From Bacilli bacterium (GTDB lineage Bacteria > Bacillota_I > Bacilli_A > ML615J-28 > CAG-313), in the NCBI GenBank assembly GCA_900770645.1, contig CAAGKY010000150.1, positions 1 to 12,395 of the forward strand: a stretch of DNA of 12,395 bases. Reading direction: 5' to 3'. A program made the position numbers and the translations under genes. Numbering within the stretch: the first letter of the stretch is position 1; each line of letters begins with the position of its first letter. Below the pieces are notes generated by a model. That model made no database searches, had not been told where the DNA came from, and saw nothing but the letters and a program-made list of their open reading frames with translations. Of this stretch, positions 7,173 through 12,395 are shown in pieces.

Positions 7173-7904
7173 CTATGATCTAAAGTCGCTGAAATCGAAC
7201 ATTCCACTTTCAGCTAAATCTTTTGTTGTAACTTCTTTTTTAATGCTGTAATCATCATTCCAACATTGACCATTAAACCAGGTAGAACCATGCTTTATGT
7301 ATTCTGGTTTAACCTTTTCTATGTTTATGTAATTAATATAGTTTTCGATACCTTGCTTAATTTCATTATTTGAAACACCTTGTTTAAGTGCTTTCTTATA
7401 TGCTTTATAAGCGTTGGTCTTACCTTGCTTTCTAGGATAGAGTTTCCATAATTCCTCAAACTCATCGTTAGATTTATCTGTGTTTATAACAGGGTTTATA
7501 TTTGTAGTTTTATCATTTGTGTTTATATCTGGTATAGGTGTGACATTTTCGTTTTTTCCATTTTCCATTTCTGTATCTTCCATTTTACATTTTTGCATAA
7601 TGCATTCTCCTTTTTTGGTAAATGCATACCACAATGTTCGATCATACGCTAATTTATTATAATTTCCTGTCTGTAAAATCTCTTCATTTCTTAAATGTAA
7701 TAAAGCATTTTGAATTTGTCTTTGTGTTACATAAGGGAAGAGTTCATTAAACGCTTTAGTTGAATTATAAGTCCAATAATACCCATCATAAAAGTTTTGT
7801 TTGTTAGCTTTGTTTTTTTCAATCCAAAACCATAAGTTATTTAAAAGTATAGCTTCTAAAATACCATAGTCTTTTGCAATATCTATATCAAATGAATGTT
7901 GCAT
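7173..7904 (-). CDS. DnaD-like replisome organizer / replication initiator
   Basis: The protein has 243 residues. Residues 1-105 look like the winged-helix domain of phage replication proteins: FDIDIAKDYGILEAILLNNLWFWI, YYWTYNSTKAFNELFPYVTQRQIQNAL and a 'LR..EIL' recognition region. An Asn/Thr-rich linker covers about 108-147. Residues 148-220 carry the C-terminal signature of this class: FEELWKLYPRKQGKTNAYKAYKKAL, then YIKHGSTWFNGQCWNDDY. Such proteins bind the phage origin and recruit helicase loader and helicase; the probable loader is encoded 1 kb downstream. The start has AGAAAGGA as ribosome site. The 176-bp space above it holds interleaved inverted repeats that could be the origin or a control RNA. 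It may belong to a specific DnaD or O-like subfamily that I cannot resolve. Confidence 0.75.
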   Translation of the reverse strand: MQHSFDIDIAKDYGILEAILLNNLWFWIEKNKANKQNFYDGYYWTYNSTKAFNELFPYVTQRQIQNALLHLRNEEILQTGNYNKLAYDRTLWYAFTKKGECIMQKCKMEDTEMENGKNENVTPIPDINTNDKTTNINPVINTDKSNDEFEELWKLYPRKQGKTNAYKAYKKALKQGVSNNEIKQGIENYINYINIEKVKPEYIKHGSTWFNGQCWNDDYSIKKEVTTKDLAESGMFDFSDFRS

Positions 7905-7931
7905 AATTTATTTTCCTTTCTACCAATATAT

Positions 7932-8020
7932 AAAAAAAGCACTCTACACCATATACGAACTATTTTTTCTATAAATCGCCAAACCATAGATTGTTCGTAT
8001 ATAGTATAGAATGCTTTTTT
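7932..8020 (-). terminator. Long hairpin with U-tract, terminator-like
   Basis: Arms 7933..7960 and 7993..8020 pair over 28 positions, 25 Watson-Crick. The three mismatches are C-A on the plus strand and therefore G-U wobbles in minus-strand RNA, so the whole stem pairs only in the transcribed strand. The minus-strand RNA ends the stem in GCUUUUUUU, as an intrinsic terminator does. The loop is 32 bases (7961..7992). It may end the operon that starts at 9194, or act as an attenuator before the replication gene. Confidence 0.65.
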
Positions 8021-8036
8021 CTATGATTTGGCGATT
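7974..8036 (-). repeat. Second inverted repeat, interleaved with the terminator-like hairpin
   Basis: Arms 7974..7989 and 8021..8036 pair over 16 positions with one mismatch (7984/8026), again G-U only in minus-strand RNA. One arm lies in the loop of the long hairpin and the other directly abuts its outer end, so the order is A-B-A'-B'. With no linker between B' and A', both full stems cannot form together, which suggests alternative folds. Confidence 0.7.
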
Positions 8037-8038
8037 AT

Positions 8039-8069
8039 ATTATATTACAATAATTTTTATTTTTGTTAA
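8039..8069 (-). promoter_or_regulatory. Possible weak promoter before the interleaved repeats
   Basis: On the minus strand TTAACA (8069..8064) and TATAAT (8044..8039) are 19 bases apart, longer than ideal. A second overlapping TATAAT is at 8039..8034. A transcript would start near 8032, at the outer arm of the interleaved repeats, and lead into the replication gene. The region is very A+T-rich, so chance matches are easy. Confidence 0.35.
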
Positions 8070-8080
8070 AATGTGATAAT

Positions 8081-8275
8081 TTATTTTAAATCACTTTCAT
8101 TAACATATTTTGAAGTGTCGTTTAATAATATTTTATCTCCACATTCAGGACAATAAACGCAGTTGTTTTCTCCATAGATCCCTTTTATAGAGTGAATATC
8201 TTTTACCTCATATTCGAAGATACAACCACATTTACATTTTCTAGTTGTTCCTGTACCAGTTTTAATTATTTTCAT
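8081..8275 (-). CDS. Small zinc-ribbon phage protein
   Basis: The protein has 64 residues. Cysteines are arranged as RKCKCGC at about 13-17 and CVYCPECG at about 39-46, separated by about 20 residues, the layout of a zinc ribbon or rubredoxin-like knuckle. The rest is short and charged, with no catalytic motif. Small proteins of this kind are common in phage early regions and may bind DNA, RNA or a host protein; I cannot name the family. The start overlaps the stop of the upstream 53-residue gene (sequence ATGA) and has a strong AAGGAGG ribosome site encoded inside that gene. The interleaved-repeat region follows its stop, so it is the last gene of the operon begun at 9194 if the hairpin there terminates. 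Confidence 0.7.
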   Translation of the reverse strand: MKIIKTGTGTTRKCKCGCIFEYEVKDIHSIKGIYGENNCVYCPECGDKILLNDTSKYVNESDLK

Positions 8276-8433
8276 CTTGTTTCCTCCTTTTTACTATTTG
8301 AAGCATTTAGTCGCTTCAATCCTTTTTTAAATCCCTCAATGTCATTATGTAGGATTTGCCCTTTAAAAGTTCTATATTGTTGTTTAGTAAGTTTTGATTT
8401 GTTTGAGTTAAGTAGTTTAAAAGCATTACGCAT
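8272..8433 (-). CDS. 53-residue conserved-type phage protein
   Basis: This short gene encodes MRNAFKLLNSNKSKLTKQQY followed by RTFKGQILHNDIEGFKKGLKRL and a charged tail. It matches a pattern I recall from many Gram-positive phages, 'LT.QQ.RT.KGQ...GD..GA.KGL', a small helical basic protein of unknown function. The start at 8433 has AAGGAGAG eight bases upstream and overlaps the end of the HNH gene by eight bases. The stop overlaps the next start as ATGA, and its last codons carry that gene's ribosome site. Overlaps on both sides and family-like sequence support it as real despite its size. The role is unknown. Confidence 0.75.
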   Translation of the reverse strand: MRNAFKLLNSNKSKLTKQQYRTFKGQILHNDIEGFKKGLKRLNASNSKKEETR

Positions 8434-9181
8434 TAAGTGATCTCTCCTTGTTTGATGTCACCTTTCGACCATAATTTTCAGTTTTCTTATGACATTCATG
8501 ACATAAAGTTAAGCCATTTTCAACTTCATATATTAATTCTGGATATAGTGATTGTTCTTTTATATGATGTGCTTCCAACTCTTTTTTACTTCCACATTGT
8601 TGACACGTATAATTATCTCTTTTAAAAACCTTTTCTCTCCATTCTTTATATTCTTTTGTTGTTCTTCTTAACTTGCTTTCTTTGGTTTTGCCACCTTTCC
8701 AAAAATAGCTTTTTTCTCCTTGATGTGTTGTTCTATAATGGAGATTTCTACAATTAATATCACAATATTGTTTATTTATGGATTTAGTAGTTATTATACT
8801 TTTACCACAATATTTACAATAATTAATTATTTGGCTTCTTTTATTCCAACATTCTTTTGAACAATATTTAGCATGTCTATTTTTATAATCAGATGTTGCT
8901 CTAAATTCGTTTCCACATTTTAAACAAATAACAACCTTCGCTCTTTGAGTATGTGGATAGTGTTTGCCTTTTTTTCCACCATAAGATTGGTTTTCGTACC
9001 TGCATTTATTACTACAATATTTTTGTGAGTATGTTTCAGGCATAAACTCATTACCACAAACACAAGTTTTAATAATTCTATATCTTCCTTTATTGCAAGA
9101 TTTACAAGTGCTATTTCTATTATTTGGTTTTTCTAAAGTTATAAAACCACATTTGTTACATTTCCATTTTACATTTTCCAT
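8426..9181 (-). CDS. HNH endonuclease with an array of zinc-finger-like modules
   Basis: The protein has 251 residues and probably cuts DNA. The nuclease is at the C-terminus: EWREKVFKRDNYTCQQCG (180-197), EAHHIKEQ (203-210), ENGLTLCHECHKK (221-233). The likely metal and catalytic residues are H205/H206, N222 and H231, with a zinc site of C193/C196 and C227/C230. Before it lie four Cys4-like modules: C8/C11 with C26/C29, C40/C42 with C56/C60, C86/C89 with C107/C111, and C122/C125 with C140/C144. The link FWKGGKT (160-166) is common before homing HNH domains. I infer a free-standing homing endonuclease that reads its site through the zinc modules. It has its own perfect promoter and an AAGGTGG ribosome site. 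Being a packaging-type HNH nuclease is less likely, since it is far from terminase. Confidence 0.85.
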   Translation of the reverse strand: MENVKWKCNKCGFITLEKPNNRNSTCKSCNKGRYRIIKTCVCGNEFMPETYSQKYCSNKCRYENQSYGGKKGKHYPHTQRAKVVICLKCGNEFRATSDYKNRHAKYCSKECWNKRSQIINYCKYCGKSIITTKSINKQYCDINCRNLHYRTTHQGEKSYFWKGGKTKESKLRRTTKEYKEWREKVFKRDNYTCQQCGSKKELEAHHIKEQSLYPELIYEVENGLTLCHECHKKTENYGRKVTSNKERSLNA

Positions 9182-9200
9182 ATTTTACCACCTTTTAATT

Positions 9201-9229
9201 ATTATATCACAATAACGTTTTTTTGTCAA
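9201..9229 (-). promoter_or_regulatory. Perfect sigma-A promoter with extended -10, upstream of the HNH gene
   Basis: On the minus strand TTGACA (9229..9224), a 17-base spacer and TATAAT (9206..9201) match consensus exactly. TGA directly before the -10 gives the TGn extension. The first base of the -35 touches the stop codon of the methyltransferase gene. Transcription should start near 9194, leaving only a 12-13 base leader before the HNH start. The spacer contains the palindrome AACGTT (9214..9219). Confidence 0.85.
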
Positions 9230-10525
9230 TTATTTCAAGGTAGAATATGGTACTTTTTCCCCATCCTCTTTTAACAAAAATACATCTTCATCGTTCCCTT
9301 TTAGCTTAATATATCTATCAATTATTACTTGAGCGTAACGTGGATCATACTCGACCATATAACAAGTTCTATCTAATTGTTCGGCTGCTATTAATGTGCT
9401 TCCACTACCTCCAAATAAATCTAAAACTATTTCACCCTTTTTAGAACTATTTTTAATTTGTCTTGCGATTAGTTTAATAGGTTTCATAGTTGGATGGTCT
9501 GTATTTTTTAAAGGTTTGTCTTCTCTTATAATCGTTGTTGGAACTTTATCTTCTAGCAACTCTTTAATAAGAGCTTTCATTTCATCCTTTTTTAATTTAT
9601 TTATATCTATCTTATCTTCAATAACTGTTTCTTGAGTATAGTCTTCAATAAAGTAATGTGAAGCTCCATCTTTCCAACCATATAAACAAGGTTCATGTTT
9701 CCAATTATAATCTTGTCTACCTAGTATCATTCCATTTTTAACCCATATCAAACATTGCCTTACTGTTAGTTCATTGTTATTACAAGCATTTCTAAAATTA
9801 ACTGTTTCGCTATCACCATGCCATATATAAAATGCTCCACCCTTTTTTAAATGTGTACTAGCATTATTAAAGGCTTTATGTAGGAATTGCTTAAACTCAC
9901 TATCTTTCATATTATCGTTTTTAATAGTCATTCCTTCGCTATTTGATACGTTAACATTATAAGGTGGATCAGTTAATAATAAATCAGCTTGTTTATCTCC
10001 CATTAGTAAATTAACATCATCTTTATTGGTGCTATCTCCACAAATTAATTTATGATTACCTAATAAATAAATATCACCATAGGATGTTATAGGTTCTTCA
10101 ATTTCTTCTAATGCTTCTTCAATATCAAAATCATCATCTTCAGGAATAATGTCTGTATCAATATCAAATTCAAACATAGACATATCAATATTTTGTATAT
10201 TCAACAATTCTTCTTCTAATTTAGCAAAATCAAAATCCGTATTCATAGTTGTTTTATTATGAATTAGTGTATAAGCCTTTCGTTCTTCATCTGTTAGATG
10301 GTCTAACCTTATACATTCAACTGTTTCATAACCCAATTCTTTCAGGGCAATTGCTCTACCATGTCCTTCTACTATGATATTTTTATCACCCCAAATTCCA
10401 ATTGGATCATTATTACCAAACTTTAAAATGGAACTCTTTATTTGTTCTATTTGTTCCTTTGTATGTATTTTTGCATTGTTTTCATAATGAGTTAATTCGT
10501 TAATATTGATATCAATGATATTCAA
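9230..10525 (-). CDS. ParB-domain DNA methyltransferase (adenine-N6 or cytosine-N4)
   Basis: With the TTG start at 10525 the protein has 431 residues. Residues 1-90 are a ParB/Srx-like domain with the box EGHGRAIALKELGY (53-66). An acidic linker spans about 107-147. The methyltransferase follows, with motif IV DPPYNV at 186-191, HPTMKP at 344-349 and the AdoMet-binding motif LDLFGGSGST at 368-377. Catalytic motif before AdoMet motif is the beta-class order. This layout is common in phages and is thought to protect DNA against host restriction. A GTG at 10534 overlaps the ribosome site AGGAG, so it cannot be the start; TTG at 10525 or 10528 is well spaced. The upstream neighbour is a second methyltransferase 33 bases away. 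Whether it modifies adenine N6 or cytosine N4 cannot be told from DPPY alone. Confidence 0.85.
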   Translation of the reverse strand: MNIIDININELTHYENNAKIHTKEQIEQIKSSILKFGNNDPIGIWGDKNIIVEGHGRAIALKELGYETVECIRLDHLTDEERKAYTLIHNKTTMNTDFDFAKLEEELLNIQNIDMSMFEFDIDTDIIPEDDDFDIEEALEEIEEPITSYGDIYLLGNHKLICGDSTNKDDVNLLMGDKQADLLLTDPPYNVNVSNSEGMTIKNDNMKDSEFKQFLHKAFNNASTHLKKGGAFYIWHGDSETVNFRNACNNNELTVRQCLIWVKNGMILGRQDYNWKHEPCLYGWKDGASHYFIEDYTQETVIEDKIDINKLKKDEMKALIKELLEDKVPTTIIREDKPLKNTDHPTMKPIKLIARQIKNSSKKGEIVLDLFGGSGSTLIAAEQLDRTCYMVEYDPRYAQVIIDRYIKLKGNDEDVFLLKEDGEKVPYSTLK

Positions 10526-10557
10526 CAAAAACACTCCTCTAATTTATTATTTGAAAA

Positions 10558-11241
10558 CTAATCTATAAAATCAAGTAAAGTTATTTGGTTGTTATAAGGT
10601 TTTTCTACATGATCCATTTCACATATATCCACAATATGTTCACATAATTGTTTAGGAATAATTGCTCTTTCTTTACTCCCTTTTAATCCTTGTGTTCCTG
10701 TTCTACTCCCTCTAGGTGATTTTTCGTGACAACTATCACCATTTTTACAAGCTGGTTTAAATTGTGGATTTGGGTGATTAGTCCATATATCAGTTGGTTT
10801 CATTCGTTTTTCACCATATTGGCAATAAGTAACTGTATAACGTGGTAAACCTTGCATAAAATCCATTTTCCTTAAAGCTGCTCTTGGATTTTCAATAAAG
10901 TAATATTTAGGATTTAGTTCTTTTATCAGCTTTAAAACGTGTTTATTGGTTTCATCACAAAATCTTGCGTATTCAGTTATTGGTTCTAAATTATTTCCTA
11001 CTTTTCTTCTATGATGAAAAATGGCTGCTACTGAATAAGTTGAGCAATCAGGGCTTGCCCATATAACATCTGGTTTACCAAATAACTCTATTACTCTTTC
11101 GGCTGTTAATTTATTTACATCATCGTATAAATCTATGTTTTCAAAATCCTTATTCCACTCGACACTAAACACTTTATGCCCTCTTTTTTCAAAGGCTTTA
11201 CCAATCGATCTAGTTCCAGCAAATAATTCTAAAACTTTCAT
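10558..11241 (-). CDS. C5-cytosine DNA methyltransferase-like phage protein
   Basis: The protein has 227 residues, short for the family. AdoMet motif I is LELFAGTRSIG (4-14). The catalytic loop reads ASPDCSTYS (62-70), so the usual PPC is PDC but the nucleophile-type C66 is kept. Motif VI is ENPRAAL (117-123) instead of ENV. The segment KRMKPTDIWTN (145-155) stands where QRRxR would be. A tail with C165, C171 and SPRGSRTGTQG (175-185) is shared, from memory, with a phage-borne subfamily. A long target recognition domain is missing, so specificity may be relaxed or the substrate different. I infer DNA cytosine modification against host restriction. Start ATG at 11241 has GGAGGTG just upstream. 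A TCAAATAGT element precedes the ribosome site. Confidence 0.8.
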   Translation of the reverse strand: MKVLELFAGTRSIGKAFEKRGHKVFSVEWNKDFENIDLYDDVNKLTAERVIELFGKPDVIWASPDCSTYSVAAIFHHRRKVGNNLEPITEYARFCDETNKHVLKLIKELNPKYYFIENPRAALRKMDFMQGLPRYTVTYCQYGEKRMKPTDIWTNHPNPQFKPACKNGDSCHEKSPRGSRTGTQGLKGSKERAIIPKQLCEHIVDICEMDHVEKPYNNQITLLDFID

Positions 11242-11270
11242 TTACACCTCCTAAATTCACTATTTGACAA

Positions 11271-11570
11271 CTATTCATTAAGAGCATACGCTTTAAACTC
11301 TACTTCTTTCTCTTCCCTTTTTTTAGTTGTTTTTTCAGGTTTTAAATAAGGGTACTTTTCAAACAGCTTTCTTCTTGCTCGTGTGATCGAATGGAATGAA
11401 GGTATACCTAATTCTTTATGTTGTAGCATTACATCACAAAAATATGGTTCAAATGGCATGTTCGCTGTTTCTTTAACAACGTGGTAGATTAATAAAAAAT
11501 CATCACTTCGTGTTTCAGGTTTTTCTTTTAAAACTTTTAAAACAACTTTTTCTATCTTTTTAACTTTCAT
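11271..11570 (-). CDS. Conserved-type phage protein of unknown function
   Basis: The protein has 99 residues. Its core reads VLKEKPETRSDDFLLIYHVV (14-33), then LGIPSFHSITRARRKLFEKYP at about 54-74, and ends in a Lys/Glu-rich tail. I recall many Gram-positive phage proteins with 'KE.PETR.DD..L' and 'PSF..+.RARRK+', usually near replication or recombination genes and of unknown role. The second segment could be a DNA-binding helix pair. Ribosome site AGGAGG lies in the end of the upstream membrane-protein gene, nine bases before this start, so the two are coupled. The next gene starts after a 29-base gap. Confidence 0.7.
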   Translation of the reverse strand: MKVKKIEKVVLKVLKEKPETRSDDFLLIYHVVKETANMPFEPYFCDVMLQHKELGIPSFHSITRARRKLFEKYPYLKPEKTTKKREEKEVEFKAYALNE

Positions 11571-11579
11571 AATTTCCTC

Positions 11580-11744
11580 CTAAATCCAGGTAGTAATTAA
11601 TGCTAGAATGCTTCCTAATAGCATAAAAATATAAGCTCCAAAACCTTTAGTTTTTTCTTTGGTAAACTCTTGCACTAAAGCAATAAGAAATATCAATAAA
11701 TTAATGCTTATAAAAACTGTTGTAATAATCTTTAAAGCTAACAT
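11580..11744 (-). CDS. 54-residue protein with two membrane helices
   Basis: The gene begins at ATG 11744, overlapping the RusA stop by one base (TAATG), with AAGGAG upstream. The product starts MLALKIITTVFISINLLIFL, a first hydrophobic helix (about 3-24). A charged loop QEFTKEKTKG follows (25-34), then a second helix about 37-53 (AYIFMLLGSILALITTW). No catalytic residue is visible. It is a small hairpin membrane protein, perhaps inserted in the host inner membrane. Holin-like function is possible by shape, but its place in the early-type region and lack of a lysin neighbour argue against it. The overlaps on both sides support a real gene. Confidence 0.7.
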   Translation of the reverse strand: MLALKIITTVFISINLLIFLIALVQEFTKEKTKGFGAYIFMLLGSILALITTWI

Positions 11745-12106
11745 TATTTACTCCTTTCTATCTCGATTTCTATATGTGGAAAATCCTTATCATATAAAAC
11801 TTTACTTCCATCAAAGCTGGAAACAATATCTTTGTTATCATCAGTAATAACTTGATATTTTACCAACACATCACAAATACTATTTAATAGATTTGGTAAA
11901 TCTACTTTTCTCCTAGTAGCCATATAAAACTCACATTTTAAGTTAATTGAATAATCAATCTTTAATGGTTGTAAATATGCCTTACATTGATTTTCAAAAT
12001 CTTTATATGCTTTACTAGGAAGCAACATTCTTCTATTACCAGCAATAACTATTCGTGAACTATTCTTTTTCGTTCTACATTCAATTGGGATTGTTATTTT
12101 AATCAT
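11744..12106 (-). CDS. rusA: RusA-family Holliday junction resolvase
   Basis: The protein has 120 residues, the usual RusA length. RusA dimers cut four-way DNA junctions and resolve phage recombination or replication intermediates before packaging. Visible signatures are the N-terminal IPIECRTKKNSSRIV stretch (6-20) with conserved basic residues. The central RRKVDLPNLLNSICDVL (66-82) and VITDDNKD (86-93) correspond to the family's 'D-D-N...D.L...G...DD' acidic metal-binding residues; D69, D79 and D89/D90 are the candidates. The usual DxDN appears as DLPN, so one acidic position differs. It overlaps the upstream gene by eight bases and the next by one, within a tight operon. Confidence 0.85.
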   Translation of the reverse strand: MIKITIPIECRTKKNSSRIVIAGNRRMLLPSKAYKDFENQCKAYLQPLKIDYSINLKCEFYMATRRKVDLPNLLNSICDVLVKYQVITDDNKDIVSSFDGSKVLYDKDFPHIEIEIERSK

Positions 12107-12281
12107 TCACATTCCCCTTTTCCTTATGGTTTTTCAACATTCTATCAACCCTGTAAGATGTTATGCTTCGTTCTAATTCATCCAAATCGTGTTCAGTAGC
12201 ATTTTCTAAAGCGTGTAACACTTCTCGTTTCGTGCCTTTGCCATTAAGTTTTAAGCGTTCAATGATCCATTCTAAAGTCAT
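12099..12281 (-). CDS. Small unknown phage protein
   Basis: The product has 60 residues (MTLEWIIERLKLNGKGTKRE start), mostly helical and charged, with no cysteine or membrane segment. The pattern 'KREVLHALENATEHDLDELERSI' suggests two amphipathic helices, perhaps a helix-turn-helix or protein-binding hairpin. I do not recognise the family. The start has AAAAGGAG seven bases upstream, which also overlaps the stop of the preceding gene. It overlaps rusA by eight bases, so its translation is coupled to the resolvase. Confidence 0.6.
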   Translation of the reverse strand: MTLEWIIERLKLNGKGTKREVLHALENATEHDLDELERSITSYRVDRMLKNHKEKGNVND

Positions 12282-12285
12282 ATAT

Positions 12286-12395
12286 TTACTCCTTTTGTAA
12301 GTTCAATTTGCTACAACGTTTTATACAATTAAGTGCTGGTAAATCTTTAAGTTCAAACGCTTCATCCAATGTTTCACATACTTTAGTTACTTTAC
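12286..12395 (-). CDS. C-terminal end of an unknown gene, partial
   Basis: From the right edge one minus-strand frame stays open for 35 codons (ending LNCIKRCSKLNLQKE) and stops with TAA at 12286..12288, inside the ribosome site of the next gene. The other two minus frames meet stops near the edge. This fits the tightly spaced operon, but the piece is too short to name. Two cysteines (CIKRC) are the only notable residues, and the start lies outside the window. Confidence 0.5.
   Translation of the reverse strand, partial: KVTKVCETLDEAFELKDLPALNCIKRCSKLNLQKE

Noticed and set aside
7480..9635. Plus-strand frames opposite the replication, zinc-ribbon, HNH and methyltransferase genes
   Set aside because: They are shadows of minus-strand genes with recognisable motifs and have no independent signals.
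1..12395. Mycoplasma-type genetic code (TGA as tryptophan), suggested by the high A+T content
   Set aside because: Tryptophan is TGG throughout, the 1,516-codon frame has no in-frame TGA, and TGA ends genes at 6885 and 8272 where the next start overlaps it.

Overview
The window looks like a slice of an A+T-rich phage or prophage (by eye roughly 70% A+T) from a low-GC Gram-positive bacterium, probably a gut Firmicute. The evidence is strong AGGAGG-type ribosome binding sites, two perfect sigma-A type promoters, tightly packed and often overlapping genes all on the minus strand, and typical phage families. These are a RusA resolvase, two DNA methyltransferases, an HNH endonuclease, a replisome-organizer-like protein, a helicase-loader-like protein, a small terminase subunit and fibre proteins. 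TGA acts as a stop (for example 6885..6887 and 8272..8274) and tryptophan is TGG, so the standard bacterial code applies despite the A+T richness. No integrase, repressor, tRNA, rRNA or CRISPR array was seen.

Transcription runs right to left. From 12395 to 9230 lies a nucleic-acid-metabolism block: the end of an unknown gene, a 60-residue protein, RusA, a 54-residue two-helix membrane protein, a 99-residue conserved phage protein, a C5-cytosine methyltransferase-like protein and a ParB-domain/adenine-or-N4-cytosine methyltransferase. A perfect extended -10 promoter (9201..9229) then starts a second block: an HNH endonuclease with four extra zinc-finger-like modules, a 53-residue protein and a 64-residue zinc-ribbon protein. 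A 176-bp gap (7905..8080) follows. It holds two interleaved inverted repeats that look like a switchable RNA leader or terminator. After it come a DnaD-like replisome organizer, two unknown small proteins and a probable helicase loader.

A second perfect promoter (6076..6104) marks the switch to virion genes: the small terminase subunit, an Ala/Thr-rich fibre, a small beta-rich structural protein, and a giant protein that starts at 4550 and runs off the left edge (at least 1,516 residues). No large terminase, portal or capsid gene lies between the small terminase and the fibres, which is an unusual order.

The most striking item is the giant protein. It has no signal peptide and begins like a phage fibre. 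It then carries Ig-like modules, a LamG-like jelly roll, a recognisable CotH-type atypical kinase domain, a leucine-rich BspA-like stretch and at least two and a half InlB B-type (Flg_new) repeats. A putative protein kinase fold built into a probable virion adhesin, together with modules usual on bacterial surface proteins, deserves follow-up. The second most interesting item is the A-B-A'-B' inverted repeat arrangement upstream of the replication gene. All four of its stem mismatches become G-U pairs in the RNA of the transcribed strand.
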